64,000 nucleotides of DNA from Unio delphinus (lineage: Eukaryota > Mollusca > Bivalvia > Unionida > Unionidae), in assembly GCA_029339505.1 (NCBI GenBank), contig JAQISU010000123.1:6623501-6687500 (forward strand), given 5' to 3'. The number at the start of each line of letters is the position of its first letter. The stretch's first letter is position 1. Positions 24,095 to 34,864 of the stretch are shown piece after piece. The position numbers were made by a program, and so were the translations under genes. Under the pieces are notes generated by a model. It searched no databases. It was given only the letters and a program-made list of their open reading frames with translations, and was not told where the DNA came from.

Positions 24095-25366
24095 CAGAGG
24101 TCTTGGAAATGCTTAATATCGCATTTATGGTTGAAAATATTAGATCTGGGATGAAGAAAATAACCCATGCAGGAGTCCTCCATACACATGCAAATAGCAG
24201 GACAACAAATTCAAAGATCTGCCAGTCTTATTTCAACAACCTACTGAGTGGGAGAATATGATTGCTTTATAATTTTAGCTATGCTGATATTTACAATGAC
24301 AGATGTCAGCGGTTAAAATACCCCCAGATGTTCCTGTTGTATTTATGTAAGTATATCAAAAGGACATGATGCAAAAGCTTGGGTAGCAAGTTCAAAGACT
24401 TCAAATAGCAGCTTGTGTGGGAAAATGTACTGATATTTACATTGAATGAATTTAAAGACAGAAAGATCCTGAGATGTACATGTGGTTATTATAAGAGTAC
24501 ATCAGAACTTAAGCTTCTATTATTGTGTTAATTTCTGATTGTAGCCAAATAAATAGTGCATGCGACCTCAAAATCAAGACACATCAAGACTTGGACAAAA
24601 CAGCATTTGTAAATTTGGAGAAGTATTTGGGGGTTAAATGGCAAACTGACAAAGATTTTAATGAAACTCAGAAGAGTGCTGAACTGACAGTTTAGAAAGT
24701 GTGTAATGCCTGGCTTAGTATTTGGAATAAGACCATTCCTTGGATTGACAAAATTCAGTCTCACCTTGAAGGTCTAAAAAGAATTACACTGATGTCAGGC
24801 TAATCTGCACATCTGTGGTCATTGATATTGGTGCAAAACCCATGCCAAATTCAATTGACAAAAAAATATTCTGCAATGCTTACCAATTGAAAAGCAGCAG
24901 TTGTCACCAGAATATTCTATTCAAAATAATACTAAGTTTGGACATACGAGATACCACTCATATGTTTCCACGACTCGAGATATGGCTGCCTATTCTGGGC
25001 ATGGCTTTGAAAAGATGAAATGTTCCTGCAGCAGGCTATGAAAATAAAATACATTATTTCAGACTCTTTCTGTCAGCATTTCTGCCAAAAACTTAATTTT
25101 CAACCAAAACAACATGTGATCCAATGTTTACAGAAATGATGTATCGCTGTGCATAATTACCAGATGCACTGAATAGGCCAACATGGATGTACATGTCAGT
25201 GTTATAAGGAATTTGGAAATTAAACTCAATGGCAACCAACATTTCTTCTAATCTGCAAAGTTCAACATTGTCTGGGATGGGACTACAGCTTTTGCTATTG
25301 GGACTCCCATTTTTACCAAAACGGGAGTCCTGGATTCCTAGTTTTAAAAGCCTAGCGAGATCCCTG
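24095..25366 (+). mobile_element. Element with 5-bp target duplications, copy 2
   Basis: Flanked by CATTA at 24090-24094 and 25367-25371. Ends are CAGAGGTCTTGG and, inverted, CAGGGATCTCGC. The 5' part holds about 330 bases (24210-24540) also found at 19.3 kb but missing from copy 1. A coding remnant parallel to copy 1 (about 24580-24690, reading like LEKYLGVKWQ) is shifted and stopped. The 3' end shares GGGACTCCCATTTTTACCAA and CCTAGTTTTAAAA with copy 1. Confidence 0.75.
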
Positions 25367-25371
25367 CATTA

Positions 25372-27119
25372 ATTTCAAACTTTGTTATTATTTACTCAAC
25401 CTGTAACACAATAACATCAAGGGTAATCATCAAAATAATGATAACCAAAACCAATATGGAGTCGGGAGATCTATATCACCCCTAAAACCTTGTGACATAT
25501 ACTTACCATCTGGATACAAAGGTCAGTTGAAATAAATGTATTAATGGAAAGCAGCTTTAACTGTGTCTTCATACAGTTGTTCTCAAGGGCAAGAACAAAC
25601 TTGATCTACTATTTTTTACGGCTGGTGCTCCAACTTTATTCAAAGAAGTTGTGGAGAGCAACATTCAGCATCCTGTAAAGAACCAAGCTCATTACAGTGA
25701 GTAAATCCTTTTCACGGAATACACCTCATGTTGCCAATGTATCTTGACATATGTAACAGTCTTTGTTTTCTCGAAATTGAAGTAAAAGTTCAACGAAAAA
25801 GTAAATAGTATCCCCTGATTAACAAATAAATTCACAACCTGCACACTGACAGTTATGTGGTCATGTAAACGTTTACATTATTTTTAACGTAATAGCCTTA
25901 GATACTGCACTATGTTTAGCTTCAGAATGGAAAATCTAGTAGGGGAAAACCCAACACGTTGCTTTTTTTAGCTTTCCTTTAAAAAAAAAAATTTTTAAGA
26001 ACCCCATAAGTCATTACAGGACTGTATAATACTATGTAATGCTCACTTAAAATAATTCAGGGTTTTCATGTATAAGTCAGGAACTACAATGCTGGAGACT
26101 ATTGGTTTCGTTAACACATAATGTTGTTTACGATATGTGTCATTATATTTCCTCTTTCCTTGGTGGTAGACAATGCGCTCGTTGGCGTTTGGAGAGGGAA
26201 CGCCACTCGTTTTAAGCTTATCATGTGAAAAATTCGTATTCCTCTTATTTACATCTGCCCGTATTGTTCTATTCTATGATGTAATCCAAAATGATAATTT
26301 TAGTCGAAAGATAAGAGAAATTTAATTATTACCTTTATCAATCTTATTATGTTTCGTGGCTAGGACACGCACGATCGATCGACTAACAAGTATAGACTGG
26401 ACCCATTTATTTTATACAATATGGCGGATTGTTCAAAGCTTTGGTCTAACTTGATAGTTTCGTATTTTTACACCTCCCTTACAATCCCCATCAAATTTCT
26501 GTTCTAGAATAGATTTGACCTCCGTCGTGAAATCAGTGAAAGAATTCTGGTCAGTTTATATACGATGTGCATCTTTCAAATTTTGTTAAGTACTTAGCAT
26601 GCACATTTTTCAGTTATTTTACAATAAAATCAGCTTGGCTTCTTTTACATCTTTTGAGATTTCATAAATAGTATTATTTTTGCAGTGAGTTATCACTGAT
26701 ATCATTAGGTACTAACACTTCAGGATATATTAGCTATGACATTAACTTGTTGTAAGGAAATTGTAGTTTTAAGTGTGGAGAGTAAAATTAAAGTAGGAAG
26801 GTGTCTCATATCTCTTGCTTTTTATCGTGGCTCTTGATCACTAACATTTGGCATACATTATAGGAAACAAACAATTAGGAATTGTACACATGTTGAGGTT
26901 GCATTTTATTCACAATTGCGCAATGTTTTGAAACTGAGAAGCGTTTTGCCTAATCCGAGTGGCATACAAATTCTTAAGGTCTCACTGGACAGTTTCGTAT
27001 ATTAAGGTAGAAGGCATGAGCATAATTATCACATTCCTAGCATTTTTCGATTCACACATAAGCTAAATCTATATAATATGGTTTACATTTACTTTTGAGT
27101 TAGGTTCGGAAATGGGTTG
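25372..27119. other. Possible promoter region of the minus-strand gene
   Basis: A minus-strand donor (CAGATG then GTAAGT, at about 25505-25520) would suit a non-coding first exon. The stretch 26160-26550 has more CpG than its surroundings, for example CACGATCGATCGAC and CCTCCGTCGTGAAATC. This is only consistent with a promoter. Confidence 0.25.
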
Positions 27120-27129
27120 ACTGGTTTGG

Positions 27130-27702
27130 TGACCAGCAATGGAGATCAGCAGCACAAACAACGGCTGCTATGTAAAGCTAAGACCCGTCTGAAGAATATT
27201 TGTCTAAAAACTAAAATCAGACTATTGTGAGCACTAGTCATCTCAATCTTTTTCTATTCATGTGAGACCTGGACCCTGACAGCAGAATTACAACAAAGAA
27301 TCCAGGCACTTGAAATGAGATGCTACAGAACCATCCTTGGCATCTCTTACATGGACCACATCACAAATGAAGTGCCTAACACCATCAAGTACAAAGTAGA
27401 CCATAACGAAGACCTCCTCACCGCCATCAAAAAGAGAAAGCTAAAATGGTGTGACCATGTCACTAGAGCCAACAGTCTATCCACAATGGTACTGCAGGGA
27501 AGCGTCTAGGGCAGCAGAAGGAGAGGTAGACAGAGAAAAAGTGGACTGACAACATCACAAAATGGACCATGAAAAGTTTTGTGGAGACACAGGCATTGGC
27601 ACATGATCAAGAGAAGTGGAGGGAACTGGTCAGATGTTCAGCACCACAGTGCCTCAACGACCACACTAGGTAAAGAGACTAATGATGATGATGATGATTG
27701 GA
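27130..27702 (+). mobile_element. 5'-truncated RTE-like LINE
   Basis: Translates, with interruptions, as the C-terminal end of an RTE-type reverse-transcriptase protein: TRLKNICLKTKIRLL, FYSCETWTLTAELQQRIQA, then CYRTILGISYMDHIT, and GRQRKKWTDNITKWT. In-frame stops and shifts occur, as at 27227 and 27507. It ends in a (GAT)n tail at 27685-27699, the usual RTE 3' end. Everything upstream of this region is missing. Confidence 0.8.
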
Positions 27703-28628
27703 GATCAAATGCATAACGTTGGCTACAAATGAGCAGCCGACTTGGCTTTCATATTTATATGTGTCTGCTATAGAGGTATACATAAAAAAATCTAGATGGT
27801 TGTGGGGTGATTAAAAGTATGCTAATTTGTTACAGTACTAGTGAACTTTATTCATACATAGGGCACATACTGATTCTTCTCGCTGTCTTGTTACAGGAAA
27901 ATATTCAGAATAGCTCTTCCCTGTCAAAAATGAATGTGAAAAAGGTCAATCACTATACAAATTAAAAATAGATAACAATATCAGTGCACCTAATAATTTA
28001 GATCAAACATTATTAGGACCTTCGTGATATTGATACCTACTGCAATGTATACATGTAAACATTTTGAGAGAAAAAAACCCATAAATAATACAACCTGACA
28101 TATTGCCTGACATGCGCATAGGATGATTTTGTAGAATTCACAATAACTAAGAGAAGTGGCTTACTAAGATATTTTTGTTCAAAGGTGAAGTTAACAAACA
28201 TGCTTTTCAAAGGTAAATCATAAATGTAGTTTGAAGACATTTTTTTAGCATTATTGGTAAATCAGCCGGATGTTCAATATATGGTCCAAAACAGTTCTTT
28301 TCATCTTCACTTTATCCATAGTGATGTAAAATTCGATGTGGAAGTAAAATAGTTTAGAAAAGAATTACAGAACAATCTTACTTTACAGTCCTACTGAGTC
28401 ATGGATATATATCAATGGAAATTCCTTCATTGCTGACAGACATGTGCATGTTCATTTATACAGATATCATCGATTTAAATATTTACAGGAGTAAACTCAA
28501 CTATTTAAACATGTTAACATTGTAGCCTCGGTGATGTACTATTCTATTTCTCTAAAACACATACTTAGTAATATATGAAGTTAGTGTTTTATCAGTGTCA
28601 CTGCTGTTGTGCAAAACACAAGCCCTGG
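27703..28628. other. No feature seen
   Basis: AT-rich sequence without supported genes. Confidence 0.4.
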
Positions 28629-29390
28629 AGGTATCACAGTACCAATTATTTTTCCATAGACCTCAATGCTAATGTTTTGTGAAATAAATATACTTTATAT
28701 CCTACATCAGCATATAATTCACACACCGTCATAGAGAACAATCTTAGATTGACGTGACAAGGACAAAACCAGGTACTCCTTTGCATTTAAGAGATAATTA
28801 GTGAATGTACGAAAAGAAAACTAGTTATTGGTCATAATAATAGTCTTCGTTTTCTATTAGGTCTTCCAAGGTAGAACAACATGTTTGTTAACTATAATGT
28901 ATTCAGTTTTGATGAAATGATGAGAAAGTATGTATTCTCAATGTTGACAAGAATATCTAATAGTAAGAACTGTATTTTGAAATCTCATTGGAACTATGAC
29001 ATTCATGGAACAAATTGCTCTTTAAATGGGTCATTTAATTTTTATTATATTTATGTACTTTTGTGTTTAAAATTTATATTTTTTAAATTTTTTTTAATAT
29101 TTTTTTTTAATTTCAAGGTATGGACTTTGTAGTCTGAAATAAAGAATTCTTATCTTCTCTTATAACTCTACTGGGGTAAGAGTTATCTAGTCACAACAGA
29201 CTCATGTTTACCCATGTGTAGCACCTTTTAATAAAATCATATAAAATACACAATGTGATCTAGATATGAATTAGCATAATCTCACATGTTGCCAAAAGGC
29301 ATAAGGTTTTTAAAGCCTTACAAAAAGTACAACTCTTACATACTGCACCAATCACAGCTAGTGTTGTTTTTTTATTTCTGAATACCATCC
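28629..29390 (-). mobile_element. MITE family with GGTATMACGGTACCAATT ends, copy A (inverted)
   Basis: Starts AGGTATCACAGTACCAATT and runs as the reverse complement of copies B and C. Copy A is interrupted by about 360 bases (28795-29150) between TTAAGAGATA and ATAACTCTAC. Its right end is degenerate. Confidence 0.6.
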
Positions 29391-29466
29391 CTCAGCCTCC
29401 TGTACTGCATCATGCTGCCTGTATGAATAGTGAAGACCCACAATACTGTAACTTTGTTGTCGCTAA

Positions 29467-29936
29467 AGGTATAACGGTACCAATTGCGCAAGTCCAGATG
29501 GGTGGAGCTTAAAGTGTACCTGGGTCCATTGCCTTCAGAAATAAACAACAACACAAGCTATGATTGGTGGATTATGTAAGAGTTGTACTTTCTGTTAGGC
29601 TTAAAAAAAAGTTTATCCTCTTGGCAACATGTGAATTTATGCTAATTCCTATATTGATCATATTTTGTATTTTTTATGACTTTTTGAAAATGTGATACAC
29701 ATGACTGAAAATAGGTATGTTGTGACTAGATAACTCATACACCTGTCTAGTTCCAGCAGAGTTATATCTCTTAAATGCAATGGAGTACCTGGTCCTATCA
29801 TTGTCAAATTGACAATCTAACATTGTTCTCTATGACAGTGCGTGACATTCATGCTGATGTAGGATACAAAGTATATTTATTTCACAAAACATTAGCACTG
29901 AGGTCTATGGAAAAACAATTGGTACCGTGATACCTA
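29467..29936 (+). mobile_element. MITE family with GGTATMACGGTACCAATT ends, copy B
   Basis: Ends AGGTATAACGGTACCAATT and (inverted) AGGTATCACGGTACCAATT. It is nearly identical to copy C 2.5 kb away and lies head-to-head with copy A. Confidence 0.75.
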
Positions 29937-31978
29937 TATCAAAGGAGAGTTTCACATTGTATCCATAGAACCGCATACATGTGGGCAGCATTTATGAACA
30001 TTACTATTTGATGTAGGAAAAAACAAATGGATGCTGAACATTTTTGCTCAAATATTAACAGTCTTTTAAGAACAACATGTCTGAAATCTTCAGAAAATAA
30101 CACAAGTTAGTTTGGAATTGGGTTTAAGGAACTATATCTATAACATATATAGACTGATGGCTCTGTTCCTGTCTAGTGAGCTCCAAGATTAGCATACAGG
30201 CAAAAAGAATAAGTTAAATAAATTTAATATAGTTAATTTCAGCCAAATATTGATTATTTTATGCACAAAAGATGAAAAATAATGGATAAAAAACAACTTT
30301 GTTGTCCTTGTAAAGCATGTCATAGACCAGAGGATAGAGGACACTCCTGGTCCACTTGTAGATGGTTCACTTGTATCATAAAGAATATTCTGGTATGAGT
30401 ATTTTAAGTAATTTATTAAAGATATGGTATTCCTTCCCATTTTCATTTTAATTGTCCTGCTCTAATTGTCCATTTTTGGCGGTGAACATTCGTACCTTGA
30501 AATTGAAAATGTGATTCCTTAGTTAGTTAGATAATCATTTTTGAGGTCTCCACTACATATAGAAGCCTGGATTTTAGGTTCTCACTTTATCAGTAATGCA
30601 TTTTTGGATAATTTAATTGCATTGAAGTTAATATATGTGTTCTTGAACTCATCTATATTACATGGATAATATATTGGAGGAAATAAAAAGACCACACCTT
30701 ATGTATATCATTCAGTTATCTCCCTTACACCAGACATAACATTTCAATAAATAGAAACCCACATTGTTAGTAATGGTGTATAAAAATAAGAGAAGATTTA
30801 TGAAATATCATATTAGCCCTCGGTCTTGATGCAAATTTAACTAGAAGTACTTTAATAATTTCTCCCAGTAAAGTTTACAAGTTTGAAAACTGATCCAACA
30901 CGCTTTGTTTGGTTTAGGTATCTTTTCTGCCTAACTGAAACCCATTATTATTAATTTCTTATTTAGAAGAAATATGAATTACATGCATCAATATTATCTA
31001 CATTATTCACCCTTTTATATTAGCTGGGAATGAACACCATGTCACCTGATATTTGGTGCCTGTAAGGGATGTTATAGCACAGGTGCCTTTTTTATTGTCC
31101 CTGCACCTATGGTCCACTGCCTCCAAATATTGTCCAAGGTAATATCATCAAGCTCTTGCTTCTCATTTTTATCATTGCTGCTTGTGTCTCCTTTAATTCC
31201 AGTATCATTAGCTACATCTCCCATTTAGATACACACTTTCCTCCTGTTTTTAAATCCATTGGACTCACTATAATCATTGTTAAACTTTGGCCTTTTTCTG
31301 TATTTTAGTCCCCATTTTCATCCCCAAATCCAACATAACCACTTTGAAAGTTGTTGTCTACTTTATTTGGTGTCAGATTGGCTTATTGCATCAATTGTAT
31401 TCACTACACAAAGGAGGGAAGCTTTCTATTTGTATGACAAAGAGGCTGGGTAGCTTGACCTTTGTGTGAGGAATGGGGGTTAGTGACCTCTTCCATATGT
31501 TGACAGTGTAAAGTGTTCAAAGCTAATACTTTATAATTAGATTGGGCCATGTCCACTTGTCCCTGTTGTTACTTTCTGTGTTCAGGAAACAAATATAAGT
31601 CCTTTATTTTAGATCAAAATGTCTCTTTAACAGTAGAACTGGTACATGCTAACTAGTGCATTGACCTTTGACCTTACTATTAAACAATATGACATAATGT
31701 GATTTATCCCATATCACCAAAGTGAAGTTTGATAAGTGCTAATATGAATAAGACACAACTCATATTTAAAAGAATTCATTTTATTTCAAAAGATGAGTTT
31801 GATAGTGAAGCAAAGGTATGAAAACAAGTTAAAACAGCTCAATAACATTTCTATACACAATCATATAAAACATAGCTTAGTACCTCATAAAATTGTTTTT
31901 GACAAGCGAGACTAGGTACATTTGTTACTTATATAGTCCCAAGCTATTTCACAGATTATTGGAAAAATCAAGGTTTGC
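29937..31978. other. No feature seen
   Basis: AT-rich, no repeat structure or gene that I can support. Confidence 0.4.
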
Positions 31979-31980
31979 TA

Positions 31981-32448
31981 TAGGTATAACGGTACCAATT
32001 GCGCAAGTCCAGATGGGTGGAGCTTAAAATGTAGGGTCCATTGCATTCAGAAATAAACAACAACACAAGTTATGATTGGTGGATTATGTAAGAGTTGTAC
32101 TTTCTGTTAGGCTTAAAAAAAAGTTTATCCTCTTGGCAACATGTGAATTTATGCTAATTCCTATATAGATCATATTTTGTATTTTTTATGATTTTTTGAA
32201 AATGTGATACACATGACTGAAAATAGGTATGTTGTGACTAGATAACTCATACCCCTGTCTAGTTCCAGCAGAGATATCTCTCTTAAATGCAATGGAGTAC
32301 CTGGTTCTATCATTGTCAAATTGACAATCTAACATTGTTCTCTATGACAGTGCATGACATGCATGCTGATGTAGGATAAAAAGTATATTTATTTCACAAA
32401 ACATTAGCATTGAGGTCTATGGAAAAACAATTGGTACCGTGATACCTA
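31981..32448 (+). mobile_element. MITE family with GGTATMACGGTACCAATT ends, copy C
   Basis: Terminal inverted repeats TAGGTATAACGGTACCAATT and, inverted, TAGGTATCACGGTACCAATT, with TA on each side (31979-31980, 32449-32450). That suits a Tc1/mariner-type TA duplication. It is non-coding. Confidence 0.72.
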
Positions 32449-32450
32449 TA

Positions 32451-32755
32451 GACTGTCTCTGTATTACGATCGTACTATTGTATTTATGCGCTTCATCCAA
32501 GATTTGTGAAACAGTTGCCACTGAACTGCAAGGTCTAGTTTATCATGCCGATTTTTGCATTCATCCTGGGAAAGCTTTCAGCATTCTCTGATTTACTGAC
32601 CAAAATTATTTTATTTTATTTGCTCTTGCAAAATCTGGACAATGGTGAGACATTTTGATTTTATTCACACGCCATTGCCTTGGTTTAATGTTGGCAGTAC
32701 GTCAAACAGGTAATGTCCATGCCAGCAGCTACGGGGGTGCAAGTTGCATCAGAAG
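32451..32755. other. No feature seen
   Basis: Unremarkable sequence between a MITE and a SINE. Confidence 0.4.
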
Positions 32756-32764
32756 AAATAACTG

Positions 32765-33008
32765 TGTATTTGTTGTAGGGTTTAACGCTATTTTTTAAGC
32801 ACACAATAGGCTATTCATGACGGCCAGTATTATTGGTGGAGGAAGAATGCGGGAAAATCCCCGGTAAGAACCACTGACCCACGAGAAGCTACTGGCAAGC
32901 TTTCTCACATAACTACATTAGCCGAATCTTAGACTCGAACCCGCGCAGACAGAGGTGAGATGGCACTGATCCGTAACAGAGAGCACTTTAGACCACTCAG
33001 GGCCCCTA
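32765..33008 (-). mobile_element. SINE family 1 with target duplication
   Basis: Flanked by AAATAACTGTGTA (32756-32768) and AAATAACTGAGTA (33009-33021). The head (GACTCGAACCCGCGCAGACA, then GACCACTCAGGGCCCC) is at the right, the GTTGTAGGGTTTAACGC tail at the left. Confidence 0.82.
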
Positions 33009-33082
33009 AAATAACTGAGTAAACAACTAAGTCTATGCTGGGATTAAATCTGGTTAAGACTGAATCTAGGTCACGCGTTTTC

Positions 33083-33255
33083 ATGCACAGTCGCCTCGAG
33101 CGCCAAATACTCTCCGCTACGCCGGGAAGGGGGGGGGGGCAAAAATATTAACCTTGCACCGGGCGCCGTAGCTACAATGTGGTAGCCTCAACTTTGTAGG
33201 AGTAAGGGTACTAATATTAGTACTACGGGCGCCGAACACCCTCGCTACGCCACTG
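33083..33255. mobile_element. Degenerate hAT-like MITE
   Basis: GC-rich island ending CTCGCTACGCCACTG, the inverted form of the CAGTGGCGTAGCG end typical of small hAT elements. The left end (CAGTCGCCTCGAGCGCC) is poor. A run of ten G lies at 33130-33139. Confidence 0.4.
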
Positions 33256-34095
33256 CATGCCAGTTCGAATATGCTGTTTCTGTGGGTTATTTGGATAAGA
33301 ACTTGTCTCGCATTTGTTTGGCATGATTAAGATAATAATATATTAAAACCAAAAAGAACGAAACAAAAGCATTATCGCGAGCGACGATTAGCAACTCTCC
33401 CAACGGAAGAGATATCTGAGAGCGTCTTCAAATAATTGTTCATGCTTTGTGTTGCTTATTATTAGTAGTAATTGTTGTTGTTGTTGTTGTGTTTAACACC
33501 ATTTATCAGCACACGATAGGCTATACATGACTGTCAGTATTAGTAGTAATTTACGCTTATATATAAATAGTTAAGCATATATATATGCTTTCATTTCCAG
33601 CGCAGTTGGAATGATTCATTTCTACACAACCCTGTGCAGTGTGCCCGCTATAATGCAAATTTATAAATTGTTTCTTTCATTTGTTTGAACTTTTTTTTCA
33701 TTCATATTGATCAAGTTAATAAAAGACAGTTATGATTTAAACATGAAAGATAGTTTAAATGAATTAAGTAGAGCACTACAAACATAGCATGGTCAACTAC
33801 TTAGAAATGAATGCACTGGCCTTCACATACAAGCAAGCACATCTAAATGAGCTGGAAATATGAACTAAGGGAAATGATGAACCGGCAAGAGGTAATTCAA
33901 ACATGTAAATGTATTTATAGTTCATCTCAGTTATTATTAAAATTTCATTAATATTACTCCGTTTATATCTGTCCTCTTTCCGTTGCTCATTGTGACATAT
34001 ATGTTTACATTAGTTATTGGCTAAGGTGGGTCGTCGCATGACCGACGAAAATGCACCACGCTCGGTTTTTAACATATTATCGACGGTATCTTTCG
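33256..34095. other. Mostly featureless, with a SINE family 1 tail fragment
   Basis: (TTG)n followed by TTTAACACCATTTATCAGCA and CACGATAGGCTATACATGAC at 33471-33545 is the tail of a SINE cut off before its head. The rest shows nothing. Confidence 0.5.
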
Positions 34096-34097
34096 TT

Positions 34098-34100
<3 letters not shown>

Positions 34101-34133
<33 letters not shown>

Positions 34134-34271
34134 ATTTTAAAAGCCTGTCAAAACATTCCAGAAACAAAACTGCAGCTGAAGGCCATGGTAGGAAACTATA
34201 GCCTCAGAGCCAATAATCTAAGATAACGAAAAAATATTTTTTTCGCAGGCTAAAAGGAGTTTCACACAACC

Positions 34272-34316
<45 letters not shown>
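34101..34316. repeat. Two AG microsatellites
   Basis: AG runs at 34101-34132 and 34275-34316. Confidence 0.97.
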
Positions 34317-34323
<7 letters not shown>

Positions 34324-34660
34324 AGAGAACGTGAATTTCGCTAACATGAGAGACACAGTAATTGAAAATACCGTTCTGGTCATTGAAACAGTTATTTAAT
34401 TGAATATTCATATTTTTTCGCAAATAGAATTATTGAGACTATTGCGATTACTCTCTAGGGTCGAAAAAAAAAATGTAGCATAGAAAATCGTACTGAGGCC
34501 AAAGACTATCACATATCTGTCAGAAAGGTACCATTTTCAAAACATTCCAGAAACACAAATGCAGCTGAAGGCCATGGTTGGAAACTAAGAGCATCAGAGT
34601 CAATAATCCAAGACATGGAAAAAAATATTATTTCCGCGGGCTAAACTACGGAGCCCCTTA
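34140..34660. repeat. Direct duplication of about 115 bp, 400 bp apart
   Basis: The block ACATTCCAGAAACA...CAGCTGAAGGCCATGGT...AATAATC at 34150-34255 recurs at 34540-34655 with modest divergence; the second copy runs into the palindromic array. Confidence 0.75.
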
Positions 34661-34858
34661 AGTGACATGGATGAAAATATTTTTATTTCGGTATTTCGAA
34701 ATAGTATTTCGTTTAAACGAAATAGTATTTCGTTATTTCGAAATAGTATTTCGTTTAAACGAAATAGTATTTTGTTATTTCGAAATAGTATTTCGTTTAA
34801 ACGAAATAGTATTTCGTTATTTCGAAATAGTATTTCGTTCTTTGGAATCATATATGTA
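34640..34858 (+). repeat. Palindromic 42-bp array, anchor plus about four units
   Basis: An anchor (GGAGCCCCTTAAGTGACATG at 34651-34670) is followed by alternating 21-bp half-units, each palindromic: TTTCGTTTAAACGAAA and TTTCGTTATTTCGAAA, joined by TAGTA. Open frames on both strands are artefacts. Confidence 0.9.
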
Positions 34859-34864
34859 ACTTAG

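Noticed and set aside
34600..34864. Frames on both strands rich in FRYFEIVFRLNE
   Set aside because: Palindromic 42-bp repeat; the same applies at 44290-44723.
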